From: Termitidicoccus mucosus
Lineage (GTDB): Bacteria; Verrucomicrobiota; Verrucomicrobiia; Opitutales; Opitutaceae
DNA length: 64,000 bases
Assembly: GCF_038725785.1 (NCBI RefSeq)
Contig: NZ_CP109796.1
Location: 2,480,001 to 2,544,000, forward strand
Reading direction: 5' to 3'
Below the pieces are notes generated by a model that was given only the letters and a program-made list of their open reading frames with translations, made no database searches and was not told the DNA's origin. The first letter of the stretch is position 1. Each line of letters opens with the position of its first letter. Position numbers and translations under genes: made by a program. Positions 25,381 to 33,574 of this stretch are shown piece after piece.

Positions 25381-26391
25381 TTATTTTTTGTCGTCCGGCT
25401 TCGCGATGGAGGAGCGCATTTCGGTGTCGGACTGGATGTTTTGCATCTTGTAATAGTCCATCACCCCAAGGCGCCCGCTGCGGAAGGCCTCGGCCATGGC
25501 GAGGGGCACCTCGGCCTCGGCGGCGACGACCTTGGCCTGCATCTCCTGCACGCGCGCCTTCATTTCCTGCTCGAGGGCGACGGCGGCGGCGCGGCGAATC
25601 TCGGCCTGCGCCTGCGCGATGGACTTGTTGGCCTCGGCCTGCGCCTCCTGGAGTTTCGCGCCGACGTTCTCGCCGATGTCCACGTCGGCGATGTCGATGG
25701 AGAGGATTTCAAACGCGGTGCCGACGTCGAGGCCGCGATTGAGCACGTTTTTGGAAATGGAGTCGGGGGATTCGAGCACGGCCTTATAGGACTCGGACGA
25801 ACCGATGGTGTTGACGATGCCTTCGCCGACGCGGGCGATGATGGTTTCCTCCTTCGCGCCGCCGACGAAGCGGTCGAGGTTGGTGCGCACGGTCACTCGG
25901 GCGCGGACTTTCACCTGGATGCCGTCCTTCGCCACGCCGTCGATGGTGATGCGGCCCTGGTCGGGATTGGGGCAGTCGATGACCTTCGGGTCAACGGAGG
26001 TGCGCACGGCCTCGACGACGGATTTGCCCGAGCCCTTGGTCGCGAGGTCGATGGCGCAGGCGCGCTGCCAGTCGAGCGTGATGCCGGCTTTTTGCGCGGC
26101 GATGAGCGCCTGCACGGTCGGGACGACGTTGCCGCCCGCGAGGTAGTGCGCCTCGATATCTTTCACCGAGATGATGATGTCGGCCTTTCGCGCGGTGATA
26201 CGGGTGTCAACGATGAGCGCGTAAGGCACGCGGCGCAGGCGCATGGCGACGAGGTCGCTGAAGAGGCGCACGGGCGCCTCGGCGAGCAGCGCGCGAAGCC
26301 ACACGGAGAAGAAGGAGATGACAATCCCGCCGAGGACGAGCAGGACGATCAGACCGACGACGGCGAAAACGAGGAACATGTTTGATGGCAT
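25381..26391 (-). CDS. floA: flotillin-like scaffold protein FloA
   Basis: The 336-aa protein has one N-terminal membrane segment ([24 protein letters not shown]), an SPFH domain ([22 protein letters not shown], then [15 protein letters not shown]-like helices) and an Ala/Glu-rich coiled-coil C-terminus ([21 protein letters not shown]). FloA proteins assemble into membrane microdomains and affect membrane fluidity and secretion. It follows two NfeD-family genes, the classic partner arrangement of bacterial flotillins (yqeZ-yqfA in Bacillus). The gap to the upstream nfeD gene is 21 bp, so they are probably one transcript. Length is normal for the family. Confidence 0.92.
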   Translation of the reverse strand: MPSNMFLVFAVVGLIVLLVLGGIVISFFSVWLRALLAEAPVRLFSDLVAMRLRRVPYALIVDTRITARKADIIISVKDIEAHYLAGGNVVPTVQALIAAQKAGITLDWQRACAIDLATKGSGKSVVEAVRTSVDPKVIDCPNPDQGRITIDGVAKDGIQVKVRARVTVRTNLDRFVGGAKEETIIARVGEGIVNTIGSSESYKAVLESPDSISKNVLNRGLDVGTAFEILSIDIADVDIGENVGAKLQEAQAEANKSIAQAQAEIRRAAAVALEQEMKARVQEMQAKVVAAEAEVPLAMAEAFRSGRLGVMDYYKMQNIQSDTEMRSSIAKPDDKK

Positions 26392-26412
26392 GATGTGGTG
26401 GTGGGTTGGAGG

Positions 26413-26880
26413 TTAGACTTTGGTTACTTTCAGGGTGAAATTGTCGAGGCCGGTCACGCGCAAAACCGCGCCTTTGGGGGCGAGCCCGTCAATGCAATGG
26501 GCCTCATAGCGCTTCCCGTCAACCGTCACGTAGCCGGTCGGAGCCAGAATGGTGACGGCCTCGGCCGATTTGCCGATCACGCTGGCGGCCTCGGCGGGCG
26601 GCGGCTGGCTGGTGCTGGAAATGGCCGCGTCGAGAAACATGCGCTTGCCGAGCCGCGTGCGCGGCAGGAGGACGAGCTCGACCCAGAAGGTGGCGCCGAC
26701 CAGGGCGAGCGCGACCATGAATGCGATGAGCGCGCCTTGGCCGCCGTAGAGGTGCCATGCATAGCCGCATCCGGCCAGCATCACCACGCCGCCGATGGCG
26801 CCGAGCACGCCGCCGGGCGTGATGACCTCGAAAAACAACAGCACGATGCCGACGAGGAACAGGGCCACGATGACGCTCAT
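26413..26880 (-). CDS. short NfeD-family membrane protein
   Basis: The 155-aa protein starts at ATG 26880, overlapping the stop of the upstream gene by 4 bases (ATGA), which implies translational coupling. It has three or four membrane helices (VIVALFLVGIVLLFFEVITPGG through the FMVALALVGATFWVELVLL block) and a C-terminal OB-fold-like NfeD domain (GYVTVDGKRYEAHCIDG, then GAVLRVTGLDNFTLKV). It lacks the protease part of its upstream neighbour. Partner of FloA by position. Confidence 0.88.
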   Translation of the reverse strand: MSVIVALFLVGIVLLFFEVITPGGVLGAIGGVVMLAGCGYAWHLYGGQGALIAFMVALALVGATFWVELVLLPRTRLGKRMFLDAAISSTSQPPPAEAASVIGKSAEAVTILAPTGYVTVDGKRYEAHCIDGLAPKGAVLRVTGLDNFTLKVTKV

Positions 26881-28487
26881 GCCGCGCCCTCCGGTCCGCC
26901 GGGATGCTGGTTTTGCGCCGCGCCGTCCGCGCCGGGAGCACCGTCGGGCGCGGGTTCGACTTCGATGCCGAAATCCGTGCGCTTGGTCACGATGACGGCA
27001 GCCCCGCGCTCGACCGAGCCGACGGAGACACTGGCTTCGTAGCGCCGTCCGTCGATTTCGATCTGGCCAAAGGGACGCAGCGGCGTGGTCACGAGCGCGC
27101 GCCGTCCGACGAAGGTGTTGATGTGCGCGGCCTGCTCGGCCGATACGCCCGAGATTTGCGCGGCGGCGCCGATCGAGGACGAGAGCACGAGCTTGTCCCA
27201 GAACCAGCCGCGAGGGATGAATTTCACCAGCGCCACGGCAAACAGCGCCGTGAGCAGCAGGCCAAACGCGAGGTTCATGATCGGCGCAACCAGCACGTCG
27301 GACGACCAGGTGACGGAAATGGGTTCGTTGGGCCATAGGTCGGCCATCGCCCACACCAGCGAGCCGAGCATCAGCACGAGTCCGGTGAGCGCGGGCAAGA
27401 CCAGCCCGGGGAAGAAAATCAGCTCGGCAATGACCAGCACGAGCCCGAGCGCGAAAAGCAGCATCGGCTCGTGCCCGGAGAGCCCGGCGACGTAACTGCT
27501 GAGAAACACGATCGCGAGCAGCACGATGCCCGCGATGCCGAACATGCCGAAGCCGGGCGTCTTGAACTCGATGAACAGGGCCAGCATGCCGAGGCTGAGC
27601 AGGATGGGTTTTATCATGTTCAACCACTGCGCGAGGCGTTCCGACCAAGTGACCTCCAGACGCTCGGATTCGAAATTGGCCTTGCCGAATTTCTGGGTGA
27701 GAAGGTCGTCCACGTCGGCCGCCACGCCGGCGGCGAGGAGGACTTGCGGCGGATCGCCGTAGGCGGTCATCGCCTCGGTGGCGGTGAGCGAGAGAAGCTC
27801 GCCCTTCGGCTTCAGGATTTTGCCGTCGATCTTGAGTTCGTAGTCCTTGTCGATCATCGCCGAAAGCACCTGCCCGCGGTAAGGATGCGCCTCGGTGAGG
27901 GCGCGGATTTTCGCCCGGAGAAAGCTGTTTATCTTCAGGCGCATCGTCTCGGGGATGTCCTGCCCGTCGCCGGAGACGGCGGCGGCCGCGCCGATGACGC
28001 CTTTCGGGGCGAACCAGATTTCATCCGTGGCGGCGGCGATGAACGCGCCCGCCGAGATGGCCTCCGTGTTGATATAAGTGATGGTGTGGCCGGAAAACTT
28101 GTCGAGCGCCTCCATCATTTCGAGCGCCGTCCCCGCCACGCCGCCCGGCGTCTCCATGTCGAGCACGACCACGTTGATCTTTTTTTCCTCGGCCTCCTTC
28201 AATCCGCGCCGGAGCACGTAGAGCACGGGCGAGTCGATCACCTCGCGCACCTCGATCACCATCACGCGCGCCTTGCCGTCGGTGACGATGCGTGCGGCGG
28301 CGGTGGCGTTTGCGTTCGCGACCGGAGCGGCGGGGCCGGCGTCTTTTTTCGCGGGCGATGCGGCGGGAGTCGGAGCGGCGGCCGGCGCGGGCAACTTTTC
28401 GTCGCGCGGAGTCTGGTCGGTCAGCGCCATGCACGCGGTGGCGAGGGCGAGCCACGAAAGCAGATGTTTTGCAAGGAGTCGGAACAT
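26877..28487 (-). CDS. NfeD-family membrane serine protease (ClpP-like, NfeD1b type)
   Basis: The 536-aa protein has a signal sequence, a Pro/Ala linker, a ClpP-like protease domain (VVVLDMETPGGVAG, then TEAISAGAFIAAATDEIWF with the candidate catalytic Ser, and a later Lys), several membrane helices (LSLGMLALFIEFKTPGFG, FALGLVLVIAELIFFPG) and a C-terminal NfeD OB-fold domain. Known relatives use a Ser-Lys dyad to cut membrane partners such as stomatins or flotillins. It heads the nfeD-nfeD-floA operon. The C-terminal tail is Gly/Ala-rich and may be disordered. Confidence 0.9.
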   Translation of the reverse strand: MFRLLAKHLLSWLALATACMALTDQTPRDEKLPAPAAAPTPAASPAKKDAGPAAPVANANATAAARIVTDGKARVMVIEVREVIDSPVLYVLRRGLKEAEEKKINVVVLDMETPGGVAGTALEMMEALDKFSGHTITYINTEAISAGAFIAAATDEIWFAPKGVIGAAAAVSGDGQDIPETMRLKINSFLRAKIRALTEAHPYRGQVLSAMIDKDYELKIDGKILKPKGELLSLTATEAMTAYGDPPQVLLAAGVAADVDDLLTQKFGKANFESERLEVTWSERLAQWLNMIKPILLSLGMLALFIEFKTPGFGMFGIAGIVLLAIVFLSSYVAGLSGHEPMLLFALGLVLVIAELIFFPGLVLPALTGLVLMLGSLVWAMADLWPNEPISVTWSSDVLVAPIMNLAFGLLLTALFAVALVKFIPRGWFWDKLVLSSSIGAAAQISGVSAEQAAHINTFVGRRALVTTPLRPFGQIEIDGRRYEASVSVGSVERGAAVIVTKRTDFGIEVEPAPDGAPGADGAAQNQHPGGPEGAA

Positions 28488-28535
28488 GAAATTTGTGGGA
28501 ATAATGATGGCTTTGCGACACTACGCAAGGCCGGG

Positions 28536-28553
28536 GTTGCCCGCGCGGGCAAC
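28536..28553. promoter_or_regulatory. perfect 18-bp palindrome in a divergent promoter region
   Basis: GTTGCCCGCGCGGGCAAC reads the same on both strands. It lies 49 bp before the nfeD operon start and 104 bp before the aldose epimerase start, where an operator would be expected. It could equally be a small REP-like palindrome. Confidence 0.35.
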
Positions 28554-28656
28554 TTTAAGCGGCTCCCCTCGCGTTCTTCTCCCGCACCCGCCGCCCTTGC
28601 AGCTTTTTTAGAAAAATACTTTGCCCGGTCGTCTCGGCGGGCCTAACAACGTCGGC

Positions 28657-29580
28657 ATGGAAAAAGTCCCCTACCTTGGGCAGGAACTCACACGCTGGAA
28701 AGTCGGCAACTCGACCTTTCTTGCCATCCCCGAGCTCGGAGCGCGTCTCATGCACTGGCACGTCACCCACGGCGACGGCACCGTGCGCGATGTCATCCAC
28801 TGGCCGGAACAGGAAAACCTGGACAACTTCGCCAGCGTGCGCGGCGGCAATCCCATCCTCTTCCCGTTCAGCGGACGTTCGTTCGACCAGGGTGAGATTT
28901 TTTTCTGGCGCAGCCCCGACGGCGAACGCCGGCCCATGCCGATCCACGGCATCGCGCGGCAGAGCAAGTTCGACGTGATCCGCAGCGACGAGCGCGGCTT
29001 CTCGGCCCAACTCATCCCGAACGACATCACGCGCGCGAGCTATCCGTTTGAGTATGAATTCACCGTCACCTACCGCTTCGAGGCGCTGAAGCTTTTCTGC
29101 GAGTTTTCGCTGCGCAACCTCGACACCCAGCCGCTGCCGTGGAGCGCCGGGCATCATTTCTATTTCACCCTGCCGTGGAACGACGGCCTGAAGCGCGGCG
29201 ACTACGCCATCCGCATCCCCGCCTCGAAAACCATGAAGCAGGATTTTTCCAACGGCAGCTTCACCACCAACCCCGCGCTCAAGCCGCAGGAATCGCTCGA
29301 CAACCCCGCGCTCGTGGACACGTTTCACGGCGGGCTGAAGGGCAACGCCGTGGTGTTCGGCCCCGTCGGTCATCCGGGCGAGATCGCCGTGCATCTCGGC
29401 ACCGGGAAAAAACCGCCGCAGGACGCCGTGTTTGTCACATGGACCTTTGACGGCGAATCGCCCTTCTACTGCGTCGAGCCGTGGATGGGACCGGCCAATG
29501 CCAACGAGCACAAACAGGGCCTTTACTGGGTGCAACCGGGCCACTCGCAGAGCTTCGTGGTCGAGGTGGAAATCAAATAG
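28657..29580 (+). CDS. aldose 1-epimerase family protein
   Basis: ATG 28657 gives 307 aa with the galactose-mutarotase-like beta-sandwich. Visible blocks are GGNPILFPFSGR, MPIHGIARQSKF with the candidate catalytic His, WSAGHHFYFTLPW, and YCVEPWMGPANA with the candidate catalytic Glu. Such enzymes interconvert alpha and beta anomers of free or phosphorylated sugars. There is no signal peptide, so it acts in the cytoplasm. It is divergent from the NfeD operon and 60 bp ahead of tatA. Confidence 0.88.
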   Translation: MEKVPYLGQELTRWKVGNSTFLAIPELGARLMHWHVTHGDGTVRDVIHWPEQENLDNFASVRGGNPILFPFSGRSFDQGEIFFWRSPDGERRPMPIHGIARQSKFDVIRSDERGFSAQLIPNDITRASYPFEYEFTVTYRFEALKLFCEFSLRNLDTQPLPWSAGHHFYFTLPWNDGLKRGDYAIRIPASKTMKQDFSNGSFTTNPALKPQESLDNPALVDTFHGGLKGNAVVFGPVGHPGEIAVHLGTGKKPPQDAVFVTWTFDGESPFYCVEPWMGPANANEHKQGLYWVQPGHSQSFVVEVEIK

Positions 29581-29640
29581 GAAAATGTCGCCGGCGGCTC
29601 TTCCTTTGCGTCCTGGCATCATTCGTGGCCAAACAAGCAT

Positions 29641-30246
29641 ATGAACATCCTGATGCCATCGCCCATGCTAGCGCTTCTGCCTGATGTAGGCGGACCAGAG
29701 TTGCTGCTCATTTTCTTCCTCGTGCTGCTGCTGTTCGGCGGCAAACGCCTGCCCGAGCTTGCCCGCGGCCTCGGCAAGTCGATCCGCGAATTCAAGCGCG
29801 CCACCTCCGGCGTCGAGCAGGAACTCAAGCGCGTGCTCGAAGACGAGCCCGCCGAGCGGCGCGCCCGCGCCGAAAAGAAACGCCTGGAAGCCGGCGAGAC
29901 CGACGGCGCAGCAGCCATCGCGGCGACGACCGCTGCAACCACCGCGACCGCGGCGGCCGGGACCGGGGAAACCCAGGAAAAAAACGCGGACGCGCCGCCC
30001 CCCGACGATTATTACGATCCGACCGACGACGATTTCACGACCGGCGAGGACGCGGACGCCGCCGGCCACGGCTACGACGACTCGTCCAATCCGTATCCCG
30101 AACTTCGCGACGGCGGGACGAAAGCAGGGGCGAACCAGGGCACCGGAGCCGAAGCCGAAGCAGCCGGGCCGGGAGCGGACGGGCAGCCGGAGAAAAAAAC
30201 ATCGACCCCGCCATCGCCGGAGACCGGCGACGGCGGCGGAATTTGA
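29641..30246 (+). CDS. tatA: twin-arginine translocase subunit TatA/TatB-like
   Basis: The 201-aa protein has the compact Tat layout: a short hydrophobic helix (GGPELLLIFFLVLLLFGG), a hinge KRLPELARGLGK, an amphipathic helix (SIREFKRATSGVEQELKRVL), then a long disordered acidic tail rich in Asp, Ala and Gly. Phe-Gly at the hinge points to TatA/E rather than TatB. The tail, over 120 residues, is longer than usual. It forms the pore for folded Tat substrates such as the Tat-signalled lyase at 50666. Its stop overlaps the next ATG by one base (TGATG). The start could also be five codons later. Confidence 0.85.
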   Translation: MNILMPSPMLALLPDVGGPELLLIFFLVLLLFGGKRLPELARGLGKSIREFKRATSGVEQELKRVLEDEPAERRARAEKKRLEAGETDGAAAIAATTAATTATAAAGTGETQEKNADAPPPDDYYDPTDDDFTTGEDADAAGHGYDDSSNPYPELRDGGTKAGANQGTGAEAEAAGPGADGQPEKKTSTPPSPETGDGGGI

Positions 30247-30563
30247 TGGCAACTCCCGACAATCACGCCGCCGCCGCTCCGGATTCCGGCGAGCCGGTCG
30301 TCATTCCCATCAACGGCGAGCTGGATTTGCACACTTTCGCGCCGCGCGAAACCGCGAGGGTGCTCGACGCCTATATCGAGGCATGCCTTGAGCGCGGCAT
30401 TTATTCGTTGCGCGTTGTCCACGGCAAAGGCACCGGAGCGCTGCGTGAAGCCGTGCATGCGCGGTTGCGACGCGATGCGCGGGTGGAAAGCTTCCGCCTC
30501 GGCGACGAAACCTCGGGTGGCTGGGGCGCGACGCTGGTGCGCCTGCGGGGGCGTCCCAAGTAA
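30246..30563 (+). CDS. Smr-domain protein
   Basis: The 105-aa protein begins at ATG 30246, sharing one base with the tatA stop, so it is translationally coupled. It is mostly one Smr domain: INGELDLHTFAPRETARVLDAYI with the LDLH motif, then LRVVHGKGTGALREAV with the HGKGTG motif. Stand-alone Smr proteins are nucleases or nucleic-acid binders, related to the MutS2 C-terminus. Link to protein export is by position only. Confidence 0.9.
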   Translation: MATPDNHAAAAPDSGEPVVIPINGELDLHTFAPRETARVLDAYIEACLERGIYSLRVVHGKGTGALREAVHARLRRDARVESFRLGDETSGGWGATLVRLRGRPK

Positions 30564-30588
30564 TACCAATTCCGAACGAAATTCACCC

Positions 30589-30675
30589 TGGTGGAGGGCC
30601 GAGCTCCTGCGAGGCCGTCGCGGAAAAACGCCGCGTATCACCGCGACGGCCTCGCAGGAGCTCGGCCCTCCACCA
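30589..30675. repeat. perfect 35-bp inverted repeat
   Basis: Arms 30589-30623 and 30641-30675 (starting TGGTGGAGGGCCGAGCTCC) are complementary at all 35 positions with a 17-nt loop. Outside it are ATACCAATTCC (from 30573) and AAATGGTAT (about 30695), which suggest short ends of a larger unit. It lies 26 bp after the Smr stop. The 311-bp gap 30564-30874 holds this and the repeat at 30736-30841, and no gene. Confidence 0.93.
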
Positions 30676-30735
30676 AAAGGGTGGTTTCCATCCATAAATG
30701 GTATAACGCCATTTATAAAACCAGCCGGCATTTAT

Positions 30736-30841
30736 CGGTAGGGAGGCCTCTCCGAGGCCTCCGCCACAACGCTTCGAATACCTCTGCCTCTTGTGACATT
30801 TCACCGCACCCGAGGGAGGTCTCGGAGAGACCTCTCTACCG
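30736..30841. repeat. imperfect 28-bp inverted repeat downstream of tex
   Basis: Arms 30736-30763 (CGGTAGGGAGGCCTCTCC...) and 30814-30841 (ending ACCTCTCTACCG) match at about 24 of 28 positions. It lies between the convergent Smr and tex genes and is adjacent to a different perfect palindrome. Confidence 0.85.
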
Positions 30842-30874
30842 CCTGAAACCGGCTGCGATTTTCCTTAAAATGCC

Positions 30875-33316
30875 CTATTTTTTCTTGTTCAGCGCGGCGG
30901 TGAACCAGTCACCGCCGAGGCTCTGGCCAGAATCGCGGCGCGGCGCGGCGCCGCCGAAGCCGTTCCCGCCGGGACGTTGGCCGCCGCGGAATCCGCCCGC
31001 GCCGGGAGCGGCGCGCTGGCCGGTCTTGGCCCCCAATTCGGGCTTGCTGCGCATGGAGAGCGCGATGCGGCCGCGCGCAAGATCGACCTCGGTCACCGTC
31101 ACGGTGACGCGCTGGGAAACCTTCACGATTTCGGCCGGGTCCTTCACGAAAGCGTCCGCGAGCTGGCTGACATGGACGAGGCCGTCTTGGTGCACGCCGA
31201 TGTCAACAAACGCGCCAAAGGCCGTGACGTTGGTCACGATGCCGGGGAGTTTCATGCCGGGTTTCAAGTCCTCGGGTTTGTTCACGCCGTCGGCAAAGGC
31301 GAAGGCTTCGAATTTCTGGCGCGGGTCGCGTCCGGGCTTGGCGAGTTCGGCGAGGATGTCGTTGAGCGTGGGCAGGCCGACGGTGTCGGTGACGTAGGCT
31401 TCGAGTTTGATCTTCCTGCGCGCTTTTTCGTCGCGCACGAGGTCGGCGACCGTGACGCCGAGGTCGGCGGCCATTTTTTCCACGATGGCGTAGGATTCGG
31501 GGTGGACGGCGGAGGCGTCGAGCGGATTGCCGGCATCGCGAATGCGAAGGAAGCCGGCGGCCTGCTCGTAGGCCTTGGGGCCGAGGCGGGAGACGCCGAG
31601 GAGCTCGGCGCGGGATTTGAAGGGGCCGTTTTCGTTGCGGTGGGCGACGATGTTGGCGGCGATGCTGGAGTTCAGGCCGGAGACGTAGGAGAGGAGTTGC
31701 TTGGAGGCGGTGTTCACCTCGACGCCGACGGCGTTGACGGAGGAGACGACGGTGTCGTCGAGGGAGCGTTTGAGCGCGTTCTGGTCAACGTCGTGCTGGT
31801 ATTGGCCGACGCCGATGGACTTCGGGTCGAGCTTCACGAGTTCGGCAAGCGGGTCCATGAGGCGGCGGCCGATGGAGACGGCGCCGCGCACGGTGATGTC
31901 GTGGTCGGGAAATTCCTCGCGGGCGACCTCGCTGGCGGAGTAGATGGACGCGCCGGACTCGTTGACCATGACGACGGGAATCGACTTCGGGAGATCGAGG
32001 GAACGGATGAAGGCCTCGGTCTCGCGTCCGGCGGTGCCGTTGCCGATGGCGATGGCCTCGATCTTGAAGAACGTGATGAATCCGGCGATTTTTTCGCGGG
32101 CCTCGTCGGAGCGGGAGGCGCCCTGTTCGGGATAAACGACGTCGTTGTGCAGGAGCTTGCCCTGGCGGTCGAGGATGACGACCTTGCAGCCGGTGCGGAA
32201 ACCGGGGTCGATGGCGAGGGTGTTTTTCTGGCCGAGGGGCGAGGCGAGGAGGAGTTCGCGGAGGTTTTCGGCGAAAACCTTGATCGCGGTTTCGTCGGCG
32301 CGCTTTTTGGTTTCGAGGCGCATCTCGGTTTCCATCGCGGGGGCGAGCAGGCGCTTGTAGGCGTCGGCGACGGCGAGGCGGACGTGGTGCGCGCAGGTAT
32401 TTTCGACGGCGGGGGGGACAGGAGCGCGGACATTCTTGTCCGCGAAATCGCGGGCAGGTTCCGAGCGAAGCGACATGCCCGCCATGCCCGCGCTCCTTTG
32501 GGTGGCAGATTTGACATGCAGCGGCTCGATCTCGGCCAGCGCGGCGGTTTCGTCCACGGTGATGCGCATCATGAGGACGAGTTCCTTTTCGCCGCGGCGC
32601 ATGGCGAGGACGCGGTGGCTGGGTGCCTTGGCGAGGGGCTCGCTCCACTCGAAATAATCCTTGAACTTCGCGCCCTCGGTTTCCTTGCCGCTGATGACTT
32701 TCGAGGAGATGACGGCGGTGCCTTGGGAGAGGGCGCGGAGCTTCGCGCGGGTGGGCGCGTCGTCGCTGATGCGCTCGGCGATGATGTCGCGCGCGCCGGC
32801 CAGCGCCTCGTCGGCGGAGGCGATTGTCTGCGGAGTGTTTTTGCCGTCGTCGGGCGTGTATTCACGATTCACATACGCGGCGGCCTCGGCGGCCGGGTCG
32901 GCGGCGGGGTCTTGCGCGAGGATGAGGTCGGCGAGGGGCTCGAGGCCTTTTTCGCGGGCGATGGTGGCGCGGGTGCGTTTTTTGGGGCGGAAGGGGAGAT
33001 AAATGTCCTCGAGGGCGTTGAGGGTTTCGGCGGCGGCGATTTTTTTCGCGAGGTCGTCGGTGAGAAGGTTGCGCTCCTTGAGCGAGGCGGTGATGGAGGC
33101 GCGGCGCTCGTCGAGGGCGGCGAGTTGCTCGGAGCGGTCGCGGATGGCGGTGATCTGGACTTCGTCGAGTTCGCCGGTGGCCTCCTTGCGGTAGCGGGCG
33201 ATGAAGGGAACGGTGGCGCCCTCGGCGAGCAGTTGCGCGGTGGTCGCGACCTGGTGGACTTTCAGGCCGAGTTCCTGGGTGATGCGAAGGACGTGGTCGG
33301 GATTGGGCGTGGACAT
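30875..33316 (-). CDS. tex: Tex-family RNA-binding transcription accessory protein
   Basis: ATG 33316 (MSTPNPDHVL) gives 813 aa. Order of parts: N-terminal helical Tex domain (VPFIARYRKEATGELDE), YqgF-like domain (LAIDPGFRTGCKVVILD), helix-hairpin-helix (YVSGLNSSIAANIVAHR), and an S1 RNA-binding domain (PGIVTNVTAFGAFVDIGVHQDGLVHVSQ), then a Gly/Arg-rich tail. Tex proteins bind RNA and affect transcription and RNA quality. Residues about 273-299, just before the YqgF part, are encoded by a palindromic element (32421-32498) also found in the penicillin acylase gene; frame is kept. It diverges from the parC-type gene. Confidence 0.93.
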   Translation of the reverse strand: MSTPNPDHVLRITQELGLKVHQVATTAQLLAEGATVPFIARYRKEATGELDEVQITAIRDRSEQLAALDERRASITASLKERNLLTDDLAKKIAAAETLNALEDIYLPFRPKKRTRATIAREKGLEPLADLILAQDPAADPAAEAAAYVNREYTPDDGKNTPQTIASADEALAGARDIIAERISDDAPTRAKLRALSQGTAVISSKVISGKETEGAKFKDYFEWSEPLAKAPSHRVLAMRRGEKELVLMMRITVDETAALAEIEPLHVKSATQRSAGMAGMSLRSEPARDFADKNVRAPVPPAVENTCAHHVRLAVADAYKRLLAPAMETEMRLETKKRADETAIKVFAENLRELLLASPLGQKNTLAIDPGFRTGCKVVILDRQGKLLHNDVVYPEQGASRSDEAREKIAGFITFFKIEAIAIGNGTAGRETEAFIRSLDLPKSIPVVMVNESGASIYSASEVAREEFPDHDITVRGAVSIGRRLMDPLAELVKLDPKSIGVGQYQHDVDQNALKRSLDDTVVSSVNAVGVEVNTASKQLLSYVSGLNSSIAANIVAHRNENGPFKSRAELLGVSRLGPKAYEQAAGFLRIRDAGNPLDASAVHPESYAIVEKMAADLGVTVADLVRDEKARRKIKLEAYVTDTVGLPTLNDILAELAKPGRDPRQKFEAFAFADGVNKPEDLKPGMKLPGIVTNVTAFGAFVDIGVHQDGLVHVSQLADAFVKDPAEIVKVSQRVTVTVTEVDLARGRIALSMRSKPELGAKTGQRAAPGAGGFRGGQRPGGNGFGGAAPRRDSGQSLGGDWFTAALNKKK
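32421..32498 (-). repeat. in-frame palindromic element, copy 1 (inside tex)
   Basis: The 78-bp element has 8-bp ends AGGAGCGC/GCGCTCCT and internal hairpins (GCGGACATTCTTGTCCGC; GCGGGCA...TGCCCGC). It matches the copy at 37996-38088 almost base for base apart from a 15-bp difference. In the tex frame it reads RSAGMAGMSLRSEPARDF and on to NVRAP. Length is a multiple of three, so the gene stays open. Confidence 0.9.
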
Positions 33317-33574
33317 CTGAATATTTTTGAAAGGGTGAAAGGGAACGAAAAATCGGAAAAGAAGCCCGCCATAGCAACGCGTGGAACGCGGCGGGCAAGG
33401 GGATTTTTGCCAAAATCGCGCCCGGTTTGATGATGCGCGCGCACCCATTCAAAGCCGGGCCGGGCCGTTTGCCCGACGCATGACCCAACTCCCAAACATA
33501 CAGCTTCTTGTCACCGCCAAATAAATTTCAGTCTTGGCCCGGGGCGAAACGGTTTTGTTTGATGGACCCTTTAG

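Noticed and set aside
30589-30675. Simple Rho-independent terminator
   Set aside because: The arms are far longer than usual and no T-run follows on either strand; a mobile palindromic repeat is more likely, although it may still end transcripts.
30977-33430. Long plus-strand open frame (817 codons) opposite tex
   Set aside because: The minus strand encodes a complete Tex protein with S1 and YqgF domains; the plus frame has no recognisable domain.
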